Part shown: one piece after another, positions 1 to 8,470 of the stretch | How positions within the stretch are numbered: position 1 is the first letter of the stretch | Layout of the letters: every line of letters begins with the position of its first letter | Source: WLND01 sp040398845 | Lineage (GTDB): Bacteria > Actinomycetota > Actinomycetes > S36-B12 | Direction of reading: 5' to 3' | Assembly (NCBI GenBank): GCA_040398845.1 | Contig: JBBATH010000008.1 | Coordinates: forward strand, 1 to 64,000 | DNA: 64,000 bases | The notes under the pieces: generated by a model | Seen by the model: only the letters and a program-made list of their open reading frames with translations | The model's database searches: none | What the model was told of the DNA's origin: nothing | Position numbers and translations under genes: made by a program

Positions 1-55
1 GTCTGCTCGCCGCCATCGCGGCAGTCTTGGTCTGCTCGCCGCCATCGCGGCAGTC
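1..55. repeat. 26-bp tandem direct repeat, period 29
   Basis: The 26 bases at 1-26 recur exactly at 30-55. The period of 29 is not a multiple of three, so the two copies are read in different frames. The unit matches transmembrane coding sequence of the ABC exporter further right (1363-1379 and 1483-1505). It is probably a recombination or slippage scar rather than a functional repeat array. Confidence 0.8.
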
Positions 56-307
56 ACCGTGCTCGTGGGCAAGACAGCCTGTCTCGCCTCCGGTGCTCCG
101 ACGACGGCGTCAGACAGCGAAGCCGATCTCGTCGTCGTTGGCAGCGTTTCGCGCAATCTCGCCCATGCGCGTGAACTCCTCACGGAGCACTCGCCCGCCC
201 AGACCATCTGGATTCACGGCGAGGACACTCCGCCCTTGATTGACGATGCACGCATGCTCAGGGAGTCGGGCGCCCACGTCCTTCTCCGTTCCATAGGCTC
301 ACGCTAA
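2..307 (+). CDS. 3' end of a chimeric, unrecognised gene (truncated by window edge)
   Basis: An open frame enters from the left edge and stops at TAA 305-307, so about 100 C-terminal residues are visible. The piece GLLAAIAAVTVLVGKT (29-76) is nearly the same as membrane-segment sequence of the ABC exporter at 1126-3090: 23 bases at 41-63 equal 1483-1505. The following 75 or so residues look like a soluble domain (ADLVVVGSVSRNLAHARELL, then TIWIHGEDTPPLIDDARML) that I do not recognise; it could be the end of a transferase. The join suggests a recombinant or decayed gene, or an assembly error at the contig edge. It ends 12 bases before the next start, with that gene's Shine-Dalgarno sequence in between. 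Confidence 0.4.
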   Translation, partial: SARRHRGSLGLLAAIAAVTVLVGKTACLASGAPTTASDSEADLVVVGSVSRNLAHARELLTEHSPAQTIWIHGEDTPPLIDDARMLRESGAHVLLRSIGSR

Positions 308-319
308 AAGGAGACATCC

Positions 320-1048
320 ATGGCATCCCCTCGATTCTTGCGCCCGCGGTGGCGAGGCAGCAACGAAATGAATCCGTCTACAATGGTGACGGCTCGTCAT
401 GCTGAGTTGAGTGTCATCAGCTCCGTTGACGATCTCCATCCGGGCAGCAACGGGTTCCTCATCGAGCTCCTCCTCGATGCCGCTCGCGCCGCCACGCTGA
501 TCAATCTGAGCCCTCTCGCTGCCCGCTGCCAGACTCCCGAGGACCGACTCTTCGTCGAGGCGTGGCCCGGCGAGCACTACCGTCTGCTCCCCGCGCTGGC
601 GAAGACGCTCGAGGCGACATCAGTGGTCGAGGTCGGCACCTACCTCGGACAGGGAACCCTTGCGCTGGCCCTCGGCGCCGAGAAGGTCATTACCTATGAC
701 ATCGCAGAGTGGACGGCATTCCCCTCCACCGTCCTCCTGGACTCCGATTTCGAGGCTGGGATCGAGCAGCGAATCGGCGACCTGAGTGACCCTGAGTATT
801 TCGGCTCTCAAGTGGACACCCTGATGGCTGCCGATCTCATCTTCGTCGATGGCCCAAAGGACGGAACGTTTGAACGAATCTTTGGTACCCGGCTCTACGA
901 GGCGATTGCTGGTACCGGCAAGGTCGTCATCTGGGACGATATTCGTCTGCTCTCCATGGTCGATATCTGGCGCAAATTCGATGTCCACAAGCTTGATGCA
1001 ACCTCGTTTGGGCACTGGTCCGGGACCGGGCTCACGCACTCGGCTTAG
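320..1048 (+). CDS. Class I SAM-dependent methyltransferase
   Basis: A 242-residue cytoplasmic methyltransferase, probably acting on a hydroxyl of a sugar or sugar nucleotide (inference from context). The SAM-binding motif I, VEVGTYLGQG, is at about residues 103-112. The acidic strand end ITYDI follows, then DLIFVDGPKDG (about 172-182), as in the Methyltransf_24/O-methyltransferase group. A later strand, VVIWDDIR, fits the usual motif III region. The ATG at 320 has an AAAGGAG Shine-Dalgarno (307-313) six bases upstream, which fixes the start. It is the first of five consecutive plus-strand genes, followed 77 bases later by an ABC exporter. The exact acceptor cannot be read from sequence. Confidence 0.8.
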   Translation: MASPRFLRPRWRGSNEMNPSTMVTARHAELSVISSVDDLHPGSNGFLIELLLDAARAATLINLSPLAARCQTPEDRLFVEAWPGEHYRLLPALAKTLEATSVVEVGTYLGQGTLALALGAEKVITYDIAEWTAFPSTVLLDSDFEAGIEQRIGDLSDPEYFGSQVDTLMAADLIFVDGPKDGTFERIFGTRLYEAIAGTGKVVIWDDIRLLSMVDIWRKFDVHKLDATSFGHWSGTGLTHSA

Positions 1049-1125
1049 TCGGTTGCTTCATCCTGATGCGTGGGTGAGACTTCAAGGGGCCGATCGAATT
1101 CACCCTCAGGGTAGGTTGCTGTCCT

Positions 1126-3090
1126 GTGGACCCCACCCCCGAACTGGAAGAACCGGCGATCGACCCAGCTGACGAGCAGCCGGCAATCCTGGTCAACCGA
1201 CCCGGGTTCGGTATCCAGGACCTTCCGAACCCCGGGGTTGCGGCGTCCATCCGCAGGGCAATCGCCCTTCTGCCTGCTGGCCAGAGCCGGCTCCTCCTGG
1301 CAGCCGCAGCCATTCAGGCATCACTCGGGCTTCTTGATCTGCTCGGCATCGCGCTCGTTGGCCTGCTCGCCGCCATCGCCGTGACATCCGTCGGGGTATC
1401 TGGGCTCCCGACCCAGGTCGACAGCCTGCTGAATCTCGTCGGGATGGGCGGCCTCACCCTCACCCAGAAGACGATCATCGTCGCCATCGCGGCAGTCACC
1501 GTGCTTGTCGGCAAGACCGCCCTTTCTGCACTTATGGCGGGGCGAATACTCCGATTCCTCGCGAACCGGCAGGCCGACGTCTCGGTGCGTCTCGCACGCG
1601 ACTTCCTCAGCCGTCCGCTCATCGATGTTCAGCGATGGACGACCTCCGAGGCCATCTATGCCCTCGGAGGTGGTGTCGGCGCAGCCACAGTCGCCCTCCT
1701 CGGCGCATCGATCATCATTGCGTCCGAGGTCTTCCTGTTCCTCATCCTCGGGGTCACGCTCATCCTCTTCGACCCGACGCTCACCCTGATCGCGATTGCC
1801 GTGTTCTCGGGGATCGTCTTCTTCCTGCACCGATTCCTCGGCAACATGTCGGCGCGAAATGCACAGATCATGACCGACTCATCGATCGACACGCTCACCG
1901 CCGTCTCCGAGGCACTGTCGACCTACCGCGAGACGACGGTGCTCAACCGGCGCGAGCTCTATGTCGAGCGCTACGAGGGCATCGTCGGGCGCAATGCCAT
2001 CGCCAGTGCCAGCACTGCGTTCATCCTCGAGATCCCCAAGTATGTGCTCGAGGCAACCCTCTACCTCACCGTGATGATGCTCGCGGTCGTGCAGTTCCTC
2101 ACCAAGGATCTCGGGGCGGCAGCCGCGACCGTCGCCCTGTTCCTCGCCGCTGGGTCTCGCGTTGTGCCCGCCATGCTGCGCCTCCAGGGCGCCGGCATCA
2201 CCATCCGGAATGCATCAGTTCAAGCGCAGCCCACATTCGTCATGGCTGACTTCCTCTCGTCAACCCGGCCCAAGGACGCGATCGACGAACGTGCGACGCC
2301 AATCCGCGAAACCGCCCTGAAGATCCGTGAGCGCATTGCTGCTGGCCACGGGGATTTCACCGCATCGATCTCAGTCAGGGGCGCGACCCTCACCTACCTC
2401 GAGGCCCGAAGGCCCGCACTCCTCGATGCCAGTTTTTCGGCCGCACCCGGAACGTCGGTCGCTCTTGTTGGTCCGACCGGCGCCGGCAAGTCGACCCTCG
2501 CCGACGTCATTCTCGGGGTCCTTGAGCCAGAAATGGGCGAGGTCTTGATCAGCGGCGTGTCACCCAAGGACGCCGTGCGGCTCTGGCCCGGTGCCATTGC
2601 CTACATCCCCCAGAACGTCGCACTCATCCAGGGGGCGGTGCGAGAGAACGTCGCCCTCGGACTCCCTCGGGATGCGATCGACGACGAACTTGTCTGGGAG
2701 GCCTTGCATCGGGCTCATCTCGCCGATTTCCTGCGAGACAGTCGCGAGGGCCTTGATACGAGTATCGGCGAACGTGGCATCCGGCTCAGCGGGGGGCAGC
2801 GGCAACGGCTCGGCATCGCGCGAGCGCTCTACACCCGGCCCCTTCTGCTCCTCCTTGACGAGGCGACGAGTTCCCTTGACGCCGAGACCGAGCAGGACAT
2901 CATCGACACCCTCAAGGAACTCGAGGGCAAGGTGACGACCGTGACGGTGGCCCATCGGCTCGCAACCGTGCGGCTTGCCGATCAGGTGCTCTACCTCAGT
3001 GACGGCGCCATCATCGCCCGCGGCACCTTCGAGGAGGTGCGGTCGCAGGTGACTGACTTCGACCGGCAGGCCTCCCTCCTCGGGCTCTGA
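1126..3090 (+). CDS. ABC exporter (fused permease and ATPase), PglK/MsbA-type flippase
   Basis: A 654-residue half-transporter: an N-terminal block of about six membrane helices (residues ~45-330) and a C-terminal nucleotide-binding domain. Visible ATPase motifs are Walker A GPTGAGKST (about 449-457), signature LSGGQ (554-558), Walker B LLLLLDEA with the catalytic Glu at 579, and the H-loop TVAHRL. This architecture is that of lipid-linked oligosaccharide flippases such as PglK and of MsbA. Among glycosyltransferases, flipping of a lipid-linked glycan is the likely role (inference). The start is GTG at 1126. The downstream GT2 begins only five bases after the stop, so the two are probably co-transcribed. 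It is a second transport route besides Wzm/Wzt at 41.4-43.4 kb. Confidence 0.88.
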   Translation: MDPTPELEEPAIDPADEQPAILVNRPGFGIQDLPNPGVAASIRRAIALLPAGQSRLLLAAAAIQASLGLLDLLGIALVGLLAAIAVTSVGVSGLPTQVDSLLNLVGMGGLTLTQKTIIVAIAAVTVLVGKTALSALMAGRILRFLANRQADVSVRLARDFLSRPLIDVQRWTTSEAIYALGGGVGAATVALLGASIIIASEVFLFLILGVTLILFDPTLTLIAIAVFSGIVFFLHRFLGNMSARNAQIMTDSSIDTLTAVSEALSTYRETTVLNRRELYVERYEGIVGRNAIASASTAFILEIPKYVLEATLYLTVMMLAVVQFLTKDLGAAAATVALFLAAGSRVVPAMLRLQGAGITIRNASVQAQPTFVMADFLSSTRPKDAIDERATPIRETALKIRERIAAGHGDFTASISVRGATLTYLEARRPALLDASFSAAPGTSVALVGPTGAGKSTLADVILGVLEPEMGEVLISGVSPKDAVRLWPGAIAYIPQNVALIQGAVRENVALGLPRDAIDDELVWEALHRAHLADFLRDSREGLDTSIGERGIRLSGGQRQRLGIARALYTRPLLLLLDEATSSLDAETEQDIIDTLKELEGKVTTVTVAHRLATVRLADQVLYLSDGAIIARGTFEEVRSQVTDFDRQASLLGL

Positions 3091-3095
3091 CAGCG

Positions 3096-3932
3096 ATGGC
3101 ATCACCGCAGGATGTCGCAGCCGTTGTCTGCACGATGAACTCGGGTGTCTCCATCCGCGAATGCCTCGCATCCCTTCGAGCTGCCGGAGTCGGCGAGCTC
3201 ATCGTCGTCGACGCCTCATCGAGCGACGGCACCCGTGAAATCGCTCTCGAACTCGCTGATCAGGTCGTCGACGATCCGGGGATCGGTCTCGGCAACGCGC
3301 GGAATGTCGGAATCGCCATCACGACACGCCCGTACGTGCTCAACATGGGGTCGGACAACGTCATGCCTGCAGGTGAGCTTGACCGCATGCTCGACTACCT
3401 GACATCGCGGAACCTTCAAGGGGTGAGCGCGCAGACATTCATCGCGGGCGCTGACTATGTGTCGAAGGGTCTCAATGACTGGCGCCGGGGCCGGTTCATT
3501 CCGGGACCATCAGCGGTGATCGGCACTCCGACCTTGTTTGACGGCGAACTCCTGCGATCCCACCCCTTCGATGCGAGCCGAAGGTTCTCCGACGACTCGG
3601 AGCTGTGCGAGCGCTGGTCCCGCGAGTTCGACGCGCAATTCGCCATCTCAGATGCGCACGTACTCGAGATCGGCAAGACGACGTGGGCCGAAGTCGTCAT
3701 TCGCTGCCGGATGTACGGGATCTCAGACGCTGAGGTCTACCGAATCGGGTCGCAATCCGGCTGGAGCCTGCAGCGCAAGCTCTCGTCACTTCTCCACCCA
3801 GCACGGGTCGACCTGTACCGCCCCCTTCGCAACCTGCCAATCACCGATGCCGCCCGGAGCGTGCCATTTCTCGCCGCCTTCACGGGCATGCGCTACGCGG
3901 GCTGGGCAAGGTCGGCTCTTCGATCGCGCTGA
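3096..3932 (+). CDS. Glycosyltransferase family 2
   Basis: A 278-residue GT-A fold transferase. The N-terminal strand AAVVCTMNSGVSIRECLASL and VVDASSSDGTREIA are the nucleotide-binding elements of GT2. The usual DxD region reads MGSDNVMP, so the metal site is degenerate on its first acidic position but keeps Asp. RFSDDSELCERW near residue 165 fits the acceptor-side acidic motif of the family. No membrane helix is seen. It starts five bases after the ABC exporter and is probably in the same operon. The linkage and sugar cannot be predicted. Confidence 0.85.
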   Translation: MASPQDVAAVVCTMNSGVSIRECLASLRAAGVGELIVVDASSSDGTREIALELADQVVDDPGIGLGNARNVGIAITTRPYVLNMGSDNVMPAGELDRMLDYLTSRNLQGVSAQTFIAGADYVSKGLNDWRRGRFIPGPSAVIGTPTLFDGELLRSHPFDASRRFSDDSELCERWSREFDAQFAISDAHVLEIGKTTWAEVVIRCRMYGISDAEVYRIGSQSGWSLQRKLSSLLHPARVDLYRPLRNLPITDAARSVPFLAAFTGMRYAGWARSALRSR

Positions 3933-3987
3933 GTCGTCCCAGTTCAGCCCCCACCGGGCCAAGTCAGTCGTGGCGTAGATTCGGGGC

Positions 3988-4680
3988 ATGCTCTTCATGA
4001 CTGTCCCCACGGCCGGATCACATCCGGAACTCCTCGATGCCATGATCCGCGACTGCGGCCTGCCGCGCGAGAACATCGTCATCATCGCAACCGCCCCAGG
4101 CGTCGCCGTGCCGGAGGGCTGCGTCGTCATCGAGGACCTCGGACCGAAGAACATCCAACGGTGGTGGGCCACCGGCATCAACGAATCTAAGTCCCGCGGG
4201 GCGGCGGTCGTCGCGGTCGTCAATGACGACATCCGCCTCACTTCGCAGACCCTGCCGCAGTTGCGCGAGGCGCTCGAGTCGAGCCGGGCCACGATTGCCA
4301 GCCCGAGCCGGCCCCCTCGCCGGGATCGAAGGCACACCCGGCCCCTCGTGCCCTACTCGCCTCGCATCTGGGGTTGCCTGTGGCTCATCGATGCATCAAG
4401 CACCCTGCGCCCCGACCCTCGCTACGTGTGGTGGTACGGCGACTGCGATCTCGACATTCGGGCCCGTCGGGATTTTCGCGGGATCGTCACCCGGGATGTC
4501 GAGTACGAGCACTACTTCCCCGGCGAGGGCACCGGGCTCTCAGCAGAATTGACGTCGCAGACCGAGAAGGATGCGGAGACCTTCCAGCAGGACTACGCCC
4601 GGCTCCTCACTCTCTCGCGACTCGCCACAGCACCAAGCCGGTTCCTCAACGAACGCTTCGGTCGCAAGGTCACCGCCTGA
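3988..4680 (+). CDS. Glycosyltransferase-like protein (GT2-related)
   Basis: A 230-residue protein with GT-A features: an N-terminal strand LFMTVPTAG, the metal-site-like VAVVNDDIRLT (about residues 75-85), and the acceptor-side WWYGDCDLDIRAR late in the protein. It is short for GT2 and lacks the usual DGS/DDGS loop, so it may be a divergent family member. The ATG at 3988 follows a weak GGGG site. It ends 18 bases before the stop of the converging gene on the other strand. Confidence 0.7.
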   Translation: MLFMTVPTAGSHPELLDAMIRDCGLPRENIVIIATAPGVAVPEGCVVIEDLGPKNIQRWWATGINESKSRGAAVVAVVNDDIRLTSQTLPQLREALESSRATIASPSRPPRRDRRHTRPLVPYSPRIWGCLWLIDASSTLRPDPRYVWWYGDCDLDIRARRDFRGIVTRDVEYEHYFPGEGTGLSAELTSQTEKDAETFQQDYARLLTLSRLATAPSRFLNERFGRKVTA

Positions 4681-4698
4681 GGGTGCGTTGCCGTTGGT

Positions 4699-5550
4699 CT
4701 AGATGGACGCCTCAGGGCGAGAATGGTCGCCTCCGCGGAAGGGCTGCGGTCCAGGTTGCGGCGACTTCTTCAGCACGGCCACCGAGTCGTAGAACTGGAT
4801 ACTCTGCAGGGTGTCGCGCTCAAGTCCGAGAGCGCCGGGGCGCCGCGGACGATCGTAGTAGGGCTGATGGAGGGTGTCGATGAGCTCTTTCAGAGCCTCG
4901 ATTGAACTGCCCTTGCGTTTGAAGCCTCCGCCCCACGAGGGCCAGTAGCTCGTATGAAGATCCTCGATGACATACCTGCCGCCATCGGACAACAGTGGGA
5001 ACAGGATGCGCAGTGACGCAATGACATCCTTCGACTGGTGGCTGCCGTCATCAATGACGAGATCAACGCCGCCCATCTCCTCGACCACCCCACGGAGAAA
5101 TCCCTCGTCGGTCTGCGAGCCCACGCGTACCTCGGCTGAATGGATCCCGAGGGTCAAGATGACCTCGTCGATGTCGATCCCGAAGATGACGGCCTCAGGG
5201 CCGAAATACTGCCGCCACAGATCCAAGGAGCCGCCCCGCCACACCCCCATCTCGAGTATCCGCAGCGGTCGGTCAAGCGTCCCATCCCTTGATTGCTCCG
5301 CCAGGGCGGCGAACTGCTCCTCATACGCATCGAAGTAGTGCCACCACTTCACGAATGGTCGTCCGGCACCTGCGTAAACCGCCATCTGAGCTAGAAGGGG
5401 CATCGACTCGCGAGCCTCGGTGCTCACGTCCTTGACGTCGCTCGGACTCACCGGCTTCGTGCGCAGCGTGGCAGGGACGTCCGCGAGGCGCAGGTCTTGG
5501 GGGATGTGAAGCTTCTCCCTGACCAGGTAGGCAATGTCATGTGCCTTCAT
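4699..5550 (-). CDS. SAM-dependent methyltransferase of the cephalosporin-hydroxylase/CmcI-like group
   Basis: A 283-residue class I methyltransferase. Motif I reads ILEMGVWRGGSLDLW, with the following acidic strand FGIDIDE. The segment VDLVIDDGSHQSKDVIASLR and GGRYVIEDLHTSYW are typical of the CmcI/rhamnosyl O-methyltransferase group, where the IDDGSH acidic residues bind metal. I chose the ATG at 5550 because its upstream AGAGGG lies 12 bases away, while the alternative ATG at 5562 touches that site directly. It is transcribed alone on the minus strand, divergent from the TylF-like gene. The likely role is methylation of a deoxysugar of the surface glycan (inference). Confidence 0.8.
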   Translation of the reverse strand: MKAHDIAYLVREKLHIPQDLRLADVPATLRTKPVSPSDVKDVSTEARESMPLLAQMAVYAGAGRPFVKWWHYFDAYEEQFAALAEQSRDGTLDRPLRILEMGVWRGGSLDLWRQYFGPEAVIFGIDIDEVILTLGIHSAEVRVGSQTDEGFLRGVVEEMGGVDLVIDDGSHQSKDVIASLRILFPLLSDGGRYVIEDLHTSYWPSWGGGFKRKGSSIEALKELIDTLHQPYYDRPRRPGALGLERDTLQSIQFYDSVAVLKKSPQPGPQPFRGGDHSRPEASI

Positions 5551-5664
5551 GATGATGACCATCCCTCTCTGGTGCGGCGGAAAATGCCTCGTCAGGTGCG
5601 GCGACAGCGACCACCGGTCGACAGAACTTTAGGCCAGAGGCCTGCGGCTTGCGATAATGACCCC

Positions 5665-6435
5665 GTGAAGGCCCACGAGCAGTTCGTCAACACGGTCGCC
5701 CGCAAGTTCGGGCTCCAGGTGTCTCGACTCGGGGCGAACGAAGGCCGTCTCCCGATCGAGGTGACACCAGATGACGCCGCCCTCATCACGTCCCTTCGGC
5801 CCTACACGATGACGAGCGCCGAGCGCCTCTGGAGCCTGCTCAATGCCGTCTCCTACGTGACCGACGAGCAGGTAGCCGGCGACTTCGTCGAATGCGGTGT
5901 CTGGCGCGGCGGAAGCATCATGGCGATGGCCTTGCAGTTGAACCGCTTGGGTGTCACCGATCGTCGAATCTGGCTCTACGACACATTCGCGGGGATGACC
6001 GAGCCGACTGCGGCTGACATCGCCGCCGACACCGGCGAGCAGGCCGCCGCGATGATGACCCGAACCGAGGTCGGCGACGGCAACAACGTCTGGGCCCACG
6101 CAACCCGGCAGGACGTCGAGATGAATCTCGCCTCGACGAACTATCCGGGCGAAAACTTGATCTTCGTCGAGGGCGACGTCGCGCAGACCCTCAACGCCCA
6201 GGCTCCCGACTCCATCGCCATCCTGCGCCTCGACACCGATTGGTATGAGTCGACGAGGATGTCTCTCGAGGTGCTCTACCCACGGCTAGCCATCGGTGGG
6301 GTGTGCATCCTCGATGACTACGGTCACTGGCAGGGGGCGCGCAAGGCGGTTGACGAGTACTTCGGCGCTGCGGGCAAGCGGCCGTATATGCACCCGATCG
6401 ACTACTCCGGCCGAGTCTTCATCAAGGCAAGTTAG
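5665..6435 (+). CDS. TylF/MycF-family sugar O-methyltransferase
   Basis: A 256-residue methyltransferase with the clear TylF signature: GDFVECGVWRGGS at residues 72-84, WLYDTFAGMTEP, and RLDTDWYESTRMSLEVLYP followed by GGVCILDDYGHWQGARKAV. The Asp residues in the last two segments are the magnesium ligands in MycF-type enzymes. Family members methylate deoxyhexose hydroxyls, so 2- or 3-O-methyl rhamnose or fucose is a fair guess. The frame is open further upstream, but the GTG at 5665 gives the family's usual length and avoids overlap with the divergent gene. The next gene starts seven bases after its stop. Confidence 0.88.
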   Translation: MKAHEQFVNTVARKFGLQVSRLGANEGRLPIEVTPDDAALITSLRPYTMTSAERLWSLLNAVSYVTDEQVAGDFVECGVWRGGSIMAMALQLNRLGVTDRRIWLYDTFAGMTEPTAADIAADTGEQAAAMMTRTEVGDGNNVWAHATRQDVEMNLASTNYPGENLIFVEGDVAQTLNAQAPDSIAILRLDTDWYESTRMSLEVLYPRLAIGGVCILDDYGHWQGARKAVDEYFGAAGKRPYMHPIDYSGRVFIKAS

Positions 6436-6442
6436 GGGGATC

Positions 6443-7234
6443 GTGGTCGATCATGCGCCGCACCCCTGGCTGACGGTCATCACGGTCGTCAAGGACGCTC
6501 CTGCCGACCTTGCGCGCACCCTCGCATCGGTCGCGTCTCAGGATCTGAGCAGCGTCGAATACCTCGTCATCGACGGATCCAACGATCGAGACGGTGTCCC
6601 CGAGGTGCTGGCGCGGTTTCCCGCACTGACCACAGCCTACGTGTGGCGTGAGCCGTCAGGGATCTATCCCGCCATGAACGAGGGCTTGACTCTCGCTCGC
6701 GGTGACTACGTCTACTTCGCAAACGCGGGCGACGTGTTCTTCGACACCGAGGTGCTCGGCCGCGTCCGGAGAGCACTTGAGTCGATGTCGCCCGCGTGGC
6801 TCTTCGGGGAGGTCGAGATCCTCAGCGAGTCGGGTCAGCGGGTCATCACCGAGCGTTGGGATTATGCGGACGAGCAAGCAACATGTTTCAGTCGCGGACG
6901 CTTTCCATGCCACCAGGGCACGTTCACCAGGCGAGCGCTGCTCCTCGATCAAGGCGGTTTCGACACCTCGTATTCGATCGTTGCCGACTATGCGGCCTTC
7001 TTGAAACTCACCCTCGTGAGTGATCCGACCCACCTTGACTTCATCATCGCCACCTTCGCCGAGGGGGGGGTATCAACGACGAGATGGCGCGAGTCCTTTC
7101 GGCAGTTCCACCGGGCGCGTCGCGAAATTCTCCGGCCTCGCGGCCCGCTGGCTTTGCGTGAGTACGGGGAAACGGTAAAGAACTATGCCGCCGTCGAGGT
7201 CTACCGGAGTGTCTGGTCGAAGATTGCCCGCTAG
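6443..7234 (+). CDS. Glycosyltransferase family 2 (WcaE-like)
   Basis: A 263-residue GT2. It opens LTVITVVKDAPADLARTLAS and has EYLVIDGSNDRDG, then the family-typical EPSGIYPAMNEGL and GDYVYFANAGD, as in colanic-acid WcaE-like transferases. The GTG start at 6443 follows GGGGGA (6435-6440). A run of eight G residues at 7063-7070 lies inside the coding region near the C-terminus and could slip. The stop overlaps the converging GT4 by four bases. It is likely cytoplasmic, adding one sugar to the lipid-linked chain. Confidence 0.85.
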   Translation: MVDHAPHPWLTVITVVKDAPADLARTLASVASQDLSSVEYLVIDGSNDRDGVPEVLARFPALTTAYVWREPSGIYPAMNEGLTLARGDYVYFANAGDVFFDTEVLGRVRRALESMSPAWLFGEVEILSESGQRVITERWDYADEQATCFSRGRFPCHQGTFTRRALLLDQGGFDTSYSIVADYAAFLKLTLVSDPTHLDFIIATFAEGGVSTTRWRESFRQFHRARREILRPRGPLALREYGETVKNYAAVEVYRSVWSKIAR

Positions 7235-8325
7235 CCCTCGAGGGTCGCTCGGTACACGGCCGCAGTGTTCGCCGCCGTGCGCTCCCAAGTGAATTGACGA
7301 GCACGGTCGATACCGGCAGCTGAGAGTTCGCTGCGTGCGACGTCGTCGCCTACGAGGTTCGTCATCGCTTGAGTGAGCTCATCTGTTGACCCGGGGGTGA
7401 AGTAGGCCGCCGCATCACCCCCCACCTCCGGGAGTGATGAACCGGCGGCGAGGATGGTCGGCGTGCCGCACGCCATCGCCTCGAGTGCTGGGAGCCCGAA
7501 CCCTTCGAATCGCGAGGGAAAGACGCACATGAGGGCCTGGCCGTAGGCCGCCGGCATTTCGGCATCGGGCAGGCTCCGCTGATCCGTCACCCGGTCGATA
7601 CCGAGCGCCTCGAGTCGCTGCCGCTCTGTACGAGTGAAGGGCCCGCCGCCGACAAAGAGCAGGCGGGTTTCGGGTTCATTCTTCGTGACGCGGGCGAATG
7701 CGTCCATGAGAACAGCAGCATCCTTGTAGGCGCCACGATTGCCGACGTACAGAACGTAGCGATCCGGTAGATCTGCCCAGCGCGGCACATTGGGCGTAAA
7801 CGCAGGATCGACCCCGTGGTGCACGACCGTAATGGGCGCCTCCACCGATCCGTAGCAGCGCAGCAGATCCTGACGGGTCGCCTCCGATACGCAGATGACG
7901 TGGTCCGCGGTATGCACATAGCGGCGCTTGAGGGTGATGAAGTCAAGACGCCGCCGGGTCTTCGGCATGAGCTCGGGGATCATGTCGTGAACGGTGACGA
8001 TGCGCCGCGCTCCCGGGTAGCCGGCGAGGCCATGTGGGAGGTAGAAGGTGCTGTGCAGCACATCGACCGGGGTGCTCGGACGACGTTTGGTGAAGTAGCG
8101 GCCGAGTGCATTCCACGGCGAGTGAGCATCCCAGACATCGAGGGCCTGCTCAAGTTCCGGATTGCCGAGGATGTAACGGTTCACGATCGGGGCGTGCATC
8201 GGCTCAAGGTTGACGTCGATCGCACTGGGCTTCGAGTACTGCTTCGTCAGCTCAGCAAAGAGTCGTGAGATGCCGCCGAACTCCTGGATGGCGAAGATCT
8301 GCTCATCCATTGCCAGCCGCATCAT
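7231..8325 (-). CDS. Glycosyltransferase family 4
   Basis: A 364-residue GT-B transferase. The N-terminus MRLAMDEQIFAIQEFGGISR matches the common opening of family 4 mannosyl/rhamnosyltransferases. Later it has ERVEALGIDRV-like helices, and the C-terminal donor site PSRFEGFGLPALEAMACGTP with the conserved Glu residues of the E-x7-E motif. Two adjacent ATG codons (8325, 8322) precede the conserved strand; either could be used. It is transcribed alone on the minus strand, divergent from the fucosyltransferase-like gene. Confidence 0.88.
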   Translation of the reverse strand: MMRLAMDEQIFAIQEFGGISRLFAELTKQYSKPSAIDVNLEPMHAPIVNRYILGNPELEQALDVWDAHSPWNALGRYFTKRRPSTPVDVLHSTFYLPHGLAGYPGARRIVTVHDMIPELMPKTRRRLDFITLKRRYVHTADHVICVSEATRQDLLRCYGSVEAPITVVHHGVDPAFTPNVPRWADLPDRYVLYVGNRGAYKDAAVLMDAFARVTKNEPETRLLFVGGGPFTRTERQRLEALGIDRVTDQRSLPDAEMPAAYGQALMCVFPSRFEGFGLPALEAMACGTPTILAAGSSLPEVGGDAAAYFTPGSTDELTQAMTNLVGDDVARSELSAAGIDRARQFTWERTAANTAAVYRATLEG

Positions 8326-8470
8326 TGGATTCTATTGGCCCTCGCTCACAACCCCAGGCCTAGAATCGTGTCGTCCGCATTGGTGAGGCGAGGGGCCCAC
8401 GATTACGAATTCGTCAATCACTGATGTCCTGCTCTTTCCGCTGAGCGGGTATGCGAACCGATTCCAGGCC

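Noticed and set aside
1..55. Possible start of a CRISPR array
   Set aside because: There are only two units with a four-base gap, and the unit equals protein-coding sequence of the nearby exporter.
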